Below, piece after piece: positions 57,385-64,000 of a DNA stretch of 64,000 bases. The position numbers and the translations under genes are program-made. The stretch's first letter is position 1; every line of letters starts with the position of its first letter. The stretch is from Legionella lytica (lineage in GTDB: Bacteria; Pseudomonadota; Gammaproteobacteria; Legionellales; Legionellaceae). A model generated the notes under the pieces. It saw only the letters and a list, made by a program, of their open reading frames with translations. It was not told the DNA's origin and did no database searches. The stretch lies in NCBI RefSeq assembly GCF_023921225.1, contig NZ_CP071527.1, positions 1,144,501-1,208,500 on the forward strand. Reading direction: 5' to 3'.

Positions 57385-57837
57385 ATGTATTGTCCATTTT
57401 GTCATGCAGAAGAAACCAAGGTTGTCGATTCGCGTTTAGTGGCTGATGGTGCTCAAGTACGTAGAAGGCGCGAATGCCTTGAATGTCATGAACGTTTTAC
57501 CACGTTTGAAACGGCAGAATTGATTATGCCTTTGATTATTAAACGCGATGGCCGACGTGAGGCGTTTAGTATCGATAATTTGCGTTCGGGAATGTTACGA
57601 GCATTGGAAAAAAGACCGGTAAGCGTTGATTCTTTAGAGGAGGCGATCATCGCCATTACTCAAGAAATTCGCCGTAAAGGAGAACGTGAAATTGATTCCC
57701 AATTCGTGGGTGAATTAGTTATGAAGGCTTTGTATAGCCTGGATCATGTTGCCTATGTGCGTTTTGCTTCAGTGTATAAGCGCTTTAAAGATGTGAGTGA
57801 TTTTAGACAAACGATTGATCAGATGAAAAAAGATTAG
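57385..57837 (+). CDS. nrdR: transcriptional repressor NrdR
   Basis: 150 residues. The N-terminal zinc ribbon (MYCPFC...[16 protein letters not shown]) and the ATP-cone domain ([21 protein letters not shown]) are complete. NrdR senses ATP/dATP and represses ribonucleotide reductase genes. It follows glyA directly. No NrdR-box pair was found in this window, so its targets are elsewhere. Confidence 0.96.
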   Translation: MYCPFCHAEETKVVDSRLVADGAQVRRRRECLECHERFTTFETAELIMPLIIKRDGRREAFSIDNLRSGMLRALEKRPVSVDSLEEAIIAITQEIRRKGEREIDSQFVGELVMKALYSLDHVAYVRFASVYKRFKDVSDFRQTIDQMKKD

Positions 57838-57962
57838 AGTGCGTATACTGCAAATGTAAACAAACTCAGGTAAAAAAGGATTTTGATGGGGACTAGCCTA
57901 AAAGAATTAAACTTTTAAGGTTTTAAGCAAACACAAAGTATGTGTTCACGGGATAGGTAATG

Positions 57963-58012
57963 TGCCGTCATTGCGCGCCTTGGCAAAGCTTGCAATGACG
58001 GCAGTTTTTTTA
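57963..58012 (+). terminator. rho-independent terminator after nrdR
   Basis: TGCCGTCATTGC and GCAATGACGGCA pair over a 17-base loop and are followed by seven T. The stem sequence GTCATTGC also opens the repeat at 12930, so it seems to be built on a dispersed repeat. Confidence 0.85.
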
Positions 58013-58061
58013 TTTTAACGCCAATCCAGGGTACACGAACAACAAAATTCATGAGGTTATA

Positions 58062-58511
58062 GTGGAAAAGCAGTCTATAAGTGGAAAACGAAAAGCTCGA
58101 AAATTAGCACTTCAGGCACTCTATCAGTGGTTAATGTCGAGTGCTGATTTATATGAAATTGAAGCACAATTTCGAGTGGCAAATAATATGGAAAAGGTGG
58201 ATGCCGATTATTTTTGCCGCCTATTATATGGTATTCCTGAGAATGTGCAGCAGCTCGAAGAGCACTTTACTCCATTTTTGGATAGAGAAATCAGCGGATT
58301 AAATCCAATTGAGTTGACTGTGTTACGCATAGGGGCCTTTGAATTAATTAATTGCCCAGAAATTCCTTATAAAGTAGTTTTAGATGAAGCCATATCATTG
58401 ACTAAAGAGTTTGGTGCACAAGACGGATATCGTTATGTCAATGGGGTATTGAATAATCTGGCTCAACAAGTTCGTGCAGTTGAAATCAGCCTAGATAACG
58501 GTAATGGATGA
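58062..58511 (+). CDS. nusB: transcription antitermination protein NusB
   Basis: 149 residues from a GTG with GAGG upstream. The all-helical NusB fold is recognisable: RKARKLALQALYQW at the start, LNPIELTVLRIGAFEL in the middle and the conserved GYRYVNGVLNNLAQ at the end. With NusE it binds boxA RNA and supports antitermination of rRNA operons. Its last codons overlap thiL by eight bases. Confidence 0.96.
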   Translation: MEKQSISGKRKARKLALQALYQWLMSSADLYEIEAQFRVANNMEKVDADYFCRLLYGIPENVQQLEEHFTPFLDREISGLNPIELTVLRIGAFELINCPEIPYKVVLDEAISLTKEFGAQDGYRYVNGVLNNLAQQVRAVEISLDNGNG

Positions 58512-59457
58512 GTTTTCTCTAATAGATAAATTTTTCAAGCCCTTAGACTTAAAACGAGATGATGTTTTATTGGGTATTGGGGACGATGCTGCTTGTTTGC
58601 ATGTTCCTGAGGGCATGAACTTGTTAGTTAGTACGGATACTTTGGTTGCCACAGTACATTTCCTCCCGGACTGGGATGCATACGATATCGCCTATCGCTC
58701 GGTTATGGTTAGTGTTAGTGATTTGGCTGCCATGGCGGCTGAACCTTGCTGGGCTACTTTAGCATTGACTCTACCTCAAATGGAATCTTCCTGGCTCGAG
58801 TCTTTTGCCCGTGGCCTAAGTGATTCGTTAAAGCAATATAATATTGCTTTAATTGGGGGAGACACTACCCGTGGCCCACTATCAATTACGTTAACTGTTT
58901 TTGGTCAAGCACCTTTTCGCCAGGAAGTGCGCCGTAATGGTGCAAAACCTGGTGATATTATTCTTGTCTCAGGAAATTTAGGAGCTGCTGCCTTGGCGGT
59001 TAAATTTCTTGATGAGCAAAACATCGCTTCATTAGACCAAGCCGCATTAATGCATAAACTATTGCACCCACAGCCCCGCATTGATTTAATCAAACTTTTG
59101 CGTCTATATGCCTCTGCGGCTATAGATATTTCTGATGGCCTGAGTGCTGATCTTAATCATATTTGTACGGCCAGTGGGGTAGGAGCTTGCCTTAATCTAG
59201 ACGCTATTCCTATCGCTCCTTTGGTGAAACATTATTATCGTGATAAATCAGTTGACTTAGCTCTAACAGGCGGTGATGATTATGAGTTATGTTTTACGGT
59301 GCCTGAGCTGAAATTTGATTCATTGATGCATGCATTAAAGCAAGCAGAGATGGTTTGTTACCCAATTGGTGTGATTGAAAAAAAGACTGGGTTAAGAATT
59401 AAAACGGCTGAGAATCTGGATTATGAAATAGTTCCGCGAGGCTATTCGCATTTTTAG
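58504..59457 (+). CDS. thiL: thiamine-monophosphate kinase
   Basis: 317 residues overlapping nusB by eight bases. ThiL phosphorylates thiamine monophosphate to the active diphosphate. Visible are GIGDDAACL (about 22), STDTLVATVHF (about 43), VSVSDLAAMAAEP (about 72), GGDTTRGPLSIT (about 119) and ISDGLSADLNHI (about 215). Typical length. Confidence 0.95.
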   Translation: MDEFSLIDKFFKPLDLKRDDVLLGIGDDAACLHVPEGMNLLVSTDTLVATVHFLPDWDAYDIAYRSVMVSVSDLAAMAAEPCWATLALTLPQMESSWLESFARGLSDSLKQYNIALIGGDTTRGPLSITLTVFGQAPFRQEVRRNGAKPGDIILVSGNLGAAALAVKFLDEQNIASLDQAALMHKLLHPQPRIDLIKLLRLYASAAIDISDGLSADLNHICTASGVGACLNLDAIPIAPLVKHYYRDKSVDLALTGGDDYELCFTVPELKFDSLMHALKQAEMVCYPIGVIEKKTGLRIKTAENLDYEIVPRGYSHF

Positions 59458-59606
59458 ATCGTCAATTTAAAATGTGGCCTGGATAAATCCGCAAACGGAG
59501 CTTGAGTTGAGCGTGGATCCCAGATGACGCTTCGCTCCATCTAGGTTACAGGTCTCTCTTAAATTGATGCGTTACGTAACAGTTTGCAACGGTAGTGAGA
59601 ATAATA

Positions 59607-60089
59607 ATGAAGCAAATCAATTTAGCAAATCGTGTGTGGCAAGACCCTGTTTATTTTATCGCGTTTGGTTTTGGTTCTGGTTTGATGCCTAAGGCTCCAG
59701 GAACTTGGGGAACGGTTGCTGCGGTGCCGGTTTATTTATTACTGATGCATTGCAATCCCATTGTTTACCTTATTTTAACCGCATTGGCATTTATTTTGGG
59801 TGTTTGGGTCTCTGATAAAGTAAGTAATGAATTAGGCGTACATGATTATAAAGGGATCGTCTGGGATGAGGTGGTTGGTTATTTATTAACGATGTTTATG
59901 GCACCTCAAGGATTTAAATGGATGCTATGCGGTTTTATCCTATTTCGCATTTTTGATATTTGGAAGCCCCAACCTATAGGGTATATCGATGAAAAGGTGA
60001 AAGGTGGAATGGGGATTATGTTGGATGATGTAATCGCTGCGATACCCGCTTGGATTATAATGCAGTTGTTAGCTTGGAGTTTTGCGTGA
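59607..60089 (+). CDS. pgpA: phosphatidylglycerophosphatase A
   Basis: 160 residues from the ATG at 59607; a GTG four codons earlier is possible. PgpA removes the phosphate from phosphatidylglycerophosphate to give phosphatidylglycerol. GFGSGLMPKAPGTWGT near the N-terminus and the acidic KGIVWDEVVGYLLTMF (about 84) are the family signatures, with four hydrophobic segments. It is coupled to the next gene by a TGATG overlap. Confidence 0.94.
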   Translation: MKQINLANRVWQDPVYFIAFGFGSGLMPKAPGTWGTVAAVPVYLLLMHCNPIVYLILTALAFILGVWVSDKVSNELGVHDYKGIVWDEVVGYLLTMFMAPQGFKWMLCGFILFRIFDIWKPQPIGYIDEKVKGGMGIMLDDVIAAIPAWIIMQLLAWSFA

Positions 60090-61159
60090 TGAATGATAAT
60101 CATAAGGAGCTAATTAGTATTGGGTTAACTGTAGGTATTATTGCCCTTACTTTATTTATTATCCATCGCTTTATCCCATCCATGATTTGGGCGGCTATCA
60201 TTGTTATTGCTACCTATCCTTTGTATAAAAAATGGCGGCACATGTTTGGTAATAAAGACAACCTTGCAGCCTTTCTTTTTACTACTCTAATTGGTTTACT
60301 TTTTCTCCTTCCTTTAAGTTGGTTGGTGCGAATCCTGATTACTGAAGTTCAGTATTTCATTAATTTTTTACAAAATTTAAATCAACAGGGTGGGGCTGCT
60401 CCTGACTTTTTGAAAAATTTTCCATTCATTGGTAATGAATTGGTAGCCTATTGGGATAACAATATTGGCCAACCCGGTAAAATTCGCGATTTTCTCTCCA
60501 ATGTGCATTTATCATTGGCTCCAACCAGTTATTATGTGAAACAGATAGGATCGAATTTAGCTCATCGTAGTATACAGGTTGGTTTTACTTTATTGACCTT
60601 ATTCTTTTTCTACCGGGATGGAGATCAATTATTGGCCCAGATTTATCAAATAGGGGAATATTGTTTGGGGGATAGGTGGTTTCGTTACGCTGATAGATTA
60701 CCTAAAGCATTGAGCGCCACTGTTAATGGCACCATCGTTGTCGGGCTTGGAGTAGGGATATTAATGGGTATTTGTTACGGCTTAGTAGGTTTTCCCGCAC
60801 CTACATTAACCGGATTTATTACTGCTCTAGCCGCCATGATTCCTTTTGTTGTGCCTATTGTTTTTGTAACTGTTGCGATGATTTTATTTTCAGCAGGGAG
60901 TATGATTGGCGCGATCATTGTTTTGGTTTGGGGAACCTTAGTGATGTTTGTTGCGGATCACTTCGTTAAGCCCGTGCTTATTGGTGGGGCGATTGAACTA
61001 CCCTTTTTGGCCGTGCTGTTTGGTATCTTAGGCGGGGTAGAGACTTTAGGTTTACTGGGCTTATTTATCGGGCCTGTGGTTATGGTGCTCTTTGTTACTT
61101 TATGGCAGGAGCCTCAAGCAATGCCTCATATTAAAAGTAAAAAACCGATACACTATTAA
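60089..61159 (+). CDS. AI-2E family transporter (PerM/YdiK-like)
   Basis: 356 residues from the ATG at 60089, which overlaps the pgpA stop codon. About eight membrane segments in the family arrangement, with a soluble stretch after the second pair (about 80-150). The C-terminal GGAIELPFLAVLFGILGGVETLGLLGLFIGPV region, given here in parts (AVLFGILGGVETLGLLG), is the conserved family block. Members export autoinducer-2 in some bacteria or act as sodium/proton antiporters; the cargo here is unknown. Confidence 0.9.
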   Translation: MNDNHKELISIGLTVGIIALTLFIIHRFIPSMIWAAIIVIATYPLYKKWRHMFGNKDNLAAFLFTTLIGLLFLLPLSWLVRILITEVQYFINFLQNLNQQGGAAPDFLKNFPFIGNELVAYWDNNIGQPGKIRDFLSNVHLSLAPTSYYVKQIGSNLAHRSIQVGFTLLTLFFFYRDGDQLLAQIYQIGEYCLGDRWFRYADRLPKALSATVNGTIVVGLGVGILMGICYGLVGFPAPTLTGFITALAAMIPFVVPIVFVTVAMILFSAGSMIGAIIVLVWGTLVMFVADHFVKPVLIGGAIELPFLAVLFGILGGVETLGLLGLFIGPVVMVLFVTLWQEPQAMPHIKSKKPIHY

Positions 61160-61201
61160 TGTTCTATACAGTTGATTTATGCAGAGAAGATTTATAAAGG
61201 A

Positions 61202-61225
61202 AACCTGGTTGCAAGCAACCAGGTT
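61202..61225. terminator. dispersed hairpin AACCTGGTTGC...GCAACCAGGTT, between convergent genes
   Basis: Perfect 11-base arms with a two-base loop. It lies between two convergent stop codons and probably ends both transcripts. The same motif with a shorter stem is at 23833-23856. Confidence 0.75.
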
Positions 61226-61230
61226 ACAGT

Positions 61231-61869
61231 TTATTTGTAACTGCAGGAATCAAATCGATAGATTATCCCTACACTACCCATTTGTGCCTGGAATGATCTT
61301 CCAAAAGTATTAATGCTGGTGGTCGACATATAGCGATAAGCTGCGTTGAGTGCATAATTTTCTGAGAAATTATAAGTTAAACCGACAGTTCCTTGATAGG
61401 TAAACACGTTTTTGTTAGCACTAAACGAAATTGCATCAAATGGGCCTGATGCATCTAAATTAAGAGTTAAGAACGAATAACCAATACCGCCACCAATGAA
61501 CGGTGATATTGTTTCCAAAAATTCTGGAAAATCAAAGTAGAGATTAGCCATAAGCACATTAGCGGAAGCTCTACCACCAAAAGATGTTAGATCAAAATCA
61601 GTAACACGGAAACGATCAGGATTGGCAGAGATATATGTATATTCAAACTCATAACGAACAGGATTATATTGATAGCCTAGGCGGCCCCCCGCATTCCACC
61701 CATCGCGGTAGCGTACGTTAGAAAGCTGTACACCTAAGATATTCGTATTTACGTTAGAAGATAAATAGCTATAGCCTCCAAAAGCACTAATATACCAGCC
61801 ATCAACAGCAGTAGATGCTGATGCTATGCTTGATGCTAATAAAGCAGTAGAAAATAGTACAAATCTCAT
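61231..61869 (-). CDS. small outer-membrane beta-barrel protein
   Basis: 212 residues with AAAGGGAAG just before the ATG. A signal peptide ends near ASAST (about 20). The mature part has about eight amphipathic strands (GWYISAFGGYSYLSS, YRDGWNAGGRLGYQYN, YRYEFEYTY-like, SPFIGGGIGYSFL, NYALNAAYRYMST), as in OmpA/OmpX-type barrels. The C-terminal strand GSVGIIYRFDSCSYK is followed by a few polar residues. No periplasmic OmpA peptidoglycan domain is present. A strong inverted repeat covers the ribosome binding site and start codon. Confidence 0.8.
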   Translation of the reverse strand: MRFVLFSTALLASSIASASTAVDGWYISAFGGYSYLSSNVNTNILGVQLSNVRYRDGWNAGGRLGYQYNPVRYEFEYTYISANPDRFRVTDFDLTSFGGRASANVLMANLYFDFPEFLETISPFIGGGIGYSFLTLNLDASGPFDAISFSANKNVFTYQGTVGLTYNFSENYALNAAYRYMSTTSINTFGRSFQAQMGSVGIIYRFDSCSYK

Positions 61870-61903
61870 GACTTCCCTTTATTATTATTTTTGTGAAGTC
61901 ATG
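61867..61903 (-). promoter_or_regulatory. inverted repeat covering the ribosome binding site and start of the barrel gene
   Basis: CATGACTTC and GAAGTCATG (perfect nine-base arms, 19-base loop) include the GGAAG of the ribosome binding site and the ATG. If the mRNA starts upstream of it, the structure would mask translation initiation. The transcription start is not known. Confidence 0.5.
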
Positions 61904-62218
61904 TTATCGTGTTACCTTAAATTTGCAAGTCCTTAAATTCAAAAAAATTTAACAAATATTTAAGAGTCCTCTGCTCTTACCACATACCTTTCATGTTCAT
62001 AATTTCATCGTAAGAACAAAAAAATAGATTTAAAAAACAAAAAATTTTTATCACTACTATAATGAATTAGCCATATTGATTTCCCTCTATCAAAATGGTT
62101 TTTCTTTTGTTCATGTTATTCGCTATTGAGAAATATACTAACTGTGTGAATCGTCTACTTGTTTCAAATTAACATTGGTGCAATGATAAATTTTTTACAT
62201 ATGAAATGGAGTTTCATA
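61904..62218. other. AT-rich intergenic region between two divergent genes
   Basis: 315 bases, very AT-rich, with no coding capacity. It should hold the promoters of the barrel gene (left) and the repeat-containing orphan (right). I see no certain -35/-10 pair; TTGCAA and TAACAT near the left end are weak candidates for the barrel gene. Confidence 0.5.
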
Positions 62219-63916
62219 ATGACTAACAATAAAAAGAAAGATGCGGCAAAACCGCTATTAGAGATACCAACTAAGTTTATCGAACAGCTTGTAGATCTTA
62301 TTTCTGATACGACACTGGAAGGCCATAAAAAAATAGTCGAACTCGCTGAACAAGCCAAAGTAAAATACAAATATTGGCTTTATTATTTTACCCGTACCCG
62401 TGACATCAATAGCTTTATTCATGATTTGACAGAAACCAAAGATCCTTATCTTCGTTGGGAAGCGGTTAAAAAGCTTTTAAGTGAAGGGGAATGGAATAAT
62501 GGTTCTTATAATTTTTACTTTCTTTTAGAACTTACCTGCGCGATTGAGGGATATGAGTCTTTGGGCGAGCAGGAACAACTTTCTTTTGTGCTTAAACTAA
62601 AAGATCCGATCATGAATCGATTAAATTATTTAATTGGTGATCATAAGAAAGCACTAGAAGAGGCAAAACGTCGAAGTGATGAGCTAGAGCAAGCTGGGTT
62701 AGCGAAACAACGTCTATTAGGTTCGGCGCTTGTTGAGCAGGATCTTGAGGCTGCAAAACATAAAGCAGCCACAGACGTAGATAAAATTGTTTTTTGCCTT
62801 GTAAAGGATACTAATAGCCGTTGGAAACTTTCTTTAGTTGATGCAGTGGGTAAAGTACATCCGTTGGAAATAACTTTAGAGCTTAAATTATTTCTATCTA
62901 GCAAGAAAATTACCGATATAACCAAATTAAGCTCTGAGCATTTGGAACATATACTAACTGAGTGTTTACAGGCCAAATCTCAATTGCTTGAGCGTTTACA
63001 ATTGGTGATAAATCCAGAGCAAAGCAATGCGGATATTGTGAGCGGCATCAATTCTTCCTTCGTTTTACGCACCGATCCTCCTAAAACCAATCTTTGGTGG
63101 GTAAGCAGTTTAGGTGCACTCAACTTTATTGAACTCAAAGATTATCCTTTGCTTAATGAATGTTTAACTAAAAATCTTGGGTTGTTGCACGATAATAACC
63201 TTAATGAAGCAACTAAAAAAGAAATTGAGAACTCAATAAAACTTCATTTATTAGGAGTAAAAACGGCCAAAGCCTTAAATACGACAACGGTTTCTCAGAT
63301 GAATCGGCAGTTGGGTAGCATTTTTAAAAGACAACAGGGGGAACCAGATCTTGATGAAGTCAAACATGATGCTCATGAACGGGCGCTTAGTTTGCTTCAA
63401 TACAAAATCAACCCGGAACAAAGAAATAGAGATTTACAACGTATGCATATTACGTCAACCTTTATTTTACGTCACACAGGCAAGGAGCATTCTCTTTGGT
63501 GGGCAAACAGCTTAGGTGCTATCCATCAAATCAGGTTAAAAAATTATCCTGAATTTTTAAATTGGCTTGAGACTCATCCTGCTCCATTTAATGCAGAAGA
63601 TGAGTTGGCATTTAAAAATCATTTGCTAAATGTTAATCCAATTCATGAGTTAGACAAAAAGAACTTTCAAAATATTAGGGATATGCTTGAGAGACATGTT
63701 GCAGAACAAGTAAAACAGACCTCTGAAACGGAACAAGCAACTCCTAAGGTTGATGCCTCATTTAATGTGGGTACCCAGAAGGTCGCTCCGCAGCCCTTAA
63801 GCAAAGATAGGTATGTTGCTATTAGTCAATTGCCTAATATTTGGCAGGAAAAGAGGTTAATAAAAGAAGCTGTAGAAAATGCGGAAGAGTTATCGCGTAC
63901 GCTTAATACGATATAG
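62219..63916 (+). CDS. orphan protein with two to three internal repeats, possible effector
   Basis: 565 residues. ATG at 62219 has GGAG seven bases upstream; a longer reading is less likely. Two copies of a 60-residue unit are clear, at about 258-318 and 390-450: INPEQ..N.D, then S(S/T)F(V/I)LR, then LWW..SLGA, then (I/L)(K/R)(D/N)YP. A weaker third copy may start at about 188 (IVFCLVKDTNSRWKLSLVDA). A Lys/Glu-rich coiled coil lies between (about 140-175). No signal peptide, membrane segment or known domain. The repeats could bind several partners. Dot/Icm translocation is only a guess. Confidence 0.7.
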   Translation: MTNNKKKDAAKPLLEIPTKFIEQLVDLISDTTLEGHKKIVELAEQAKVKYKYWLYYFTRTRDINSFIHDLTETKDPYLRWEAVKKLLSEGEWNNGSYNFYFLLELTCAIEGYESLGEQEQLSFVLKLKDPIMNRLNYLIGDHKKALEEAKRRSDELEQAGLAKQRLLGSALVEQDLEAAKHKAATDVDKIVFCLVKDTNSRWKLSLVDAVGKVHPLEITLELKLFLSSKKITDITKLSSEHLEHILTECLQAKSQLLERLQLVINPEQSNADIVSGINSSFVLRTDPPKTNLWWVSSLGALNFIELKDYPLLNECLTKNLGLLHDNNLNEATKKEIENSIKLHLLGVKTAKALNTTTVSQMNRQLGSIFKRQQGEPDLDEVKHDAHERALSLLQYKINPEQRNRDLQRMHITSTFILRHTGKEHSLWWANSLGAIHQIRLKNYPEFLNWLETHPAPFNAEDELAFKNHLLNVNPIHELDKKNFQNIRDMLERHVAEQVKQTSETEQATPKVDASFNVGTQKVAPQPLSKDRYVAISQLPNIWQEKRLIKEAVENAEELSRTLNTI

Positions 63917-63942
63917 CAAATTTTAAATTAATAATAAAACAG

Positions 63943-63977
63943 TCACCATTGCGAATGTCCTGCGTTCGCAATGGTGA
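63943..63977 (+). terminator. perfect 13-bp hairpin after the repeat-containing orphan gene
   Basis: TCACCATTGCGAA and TTCGCAATGGTGA pair over a nine-base loop, 26 bases after the stop codon. The CATTGCGAA core resembles the repeat at 12930 and the nrdR terminator. No T-run follows. Confidence 0.6.
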
Positions 63978-64000
63978 TATCTACATGGGTACAACGCACA

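Noticed and set aside
1..64000. tRNA or rRNA genes
   Set aside because: No cloverleaf with a T-arm GGTTCGANTCC-like block or rRNA segment was seen in the intergenic regions on either strand by eye; a tRNA scan was not possible.

Overview
This window looks like chromosomal DNA of a Legionella species. It has about 39-40% G+C and dense short intergenic spacers. Housekeeping genes of gammaproteobacterial type (proS, valS, ttcA, tolC, kbl-tdh, ettA, glyA-nrdR, nusB-thiL-pgpA, hutG/hutI) are mixed with genes typical of an intracellular pathogen of protozoa: an F-box protein, a eukaryote-like sterol reductase, a phospholipase C-like protein without a signal peptide, a small protein ending in a CaaX-type prenylation box, an IcmL/DotI-like periplasmic protein, and several large orphan proteins. 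The species assignment is inference; no rRNA or tRNA gene is present to confirm it.

Layout. 1-3060: two small proteins sharing an N-terminal motif (the second ends in CTIL), an orphan, and the phospholipase C-like protein. 3.2-9.4 kb: DHCR7-like sterol reductase, periplasmic Cu,Zn-SOD, ammonium transporter, a two-gene membrane/SDR-DoxX operon, and a secreted Cys-patterned protein. 9.4-15 kb: an intergenic region with a LetA-box-like sequence, an F-box protein, a His-rich P1B-type ATPase with several altered catalytic motifs, and proS. 15-21.3 kb: a glycosyltransferase, then a surface cluster with an inverse autotransporter carrying a Gly/Asn-rich passenger, divergent from a FecR-domain protein and an outer-membrane barrel. 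21.3-32 kb: SulP-carbonic anhydrase fusion, ttcA, tolC, a Pcm-type methyltransferase, kbl-tdh-ettA and an L,D-transpeptidase. 32-36.5 kb: a 1479-residue protein combining a glycosyltransferase-like region (DDN and GED motifs) with an SF2 helicase. This is the best candidate here for something undescribed. 37-43.6 kb: IcmL-like protein, hutG, SDR, hutI, a DUF3298 protein and an OPT transporter. 43.7-47 kb: an orphan acidic protein and an intact IS256-family element with a 9-bp target duplication beside valS. 47-54.3 kb: valS and an RND efflux pump with its adaptor. 54.6-61.2 kb: small envelope proteins, then glyA-nrdR, nusB-thiL and pgpA-AI-2E transporter. 61.2-64 kb: a small outer-membrane barrel with a start-codon hairpin, and an orphan protein with an internal repeat.

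How the genes fit together. Threonine and one-carbon metabolism are served by tdh, kbl and glyA. Histidine degradation is served by hutG and hutI, with hutH and hutU not in the window. Envelope and drug efflux are served by the RND pump, its adaptor and probably tolC. Inorganic carbon uptake is served by the SulP-CA fusion. Small hairpins recur between genes; most are probably terminators, and at least two families are dispersed repeats (AACCTGG...CCAGGTT and CCCGTATTA...TAATACGGG). Several start codons were moved from the longest possible ORF to an internal ATG with a good ribosome binding site; these are stated per gene.
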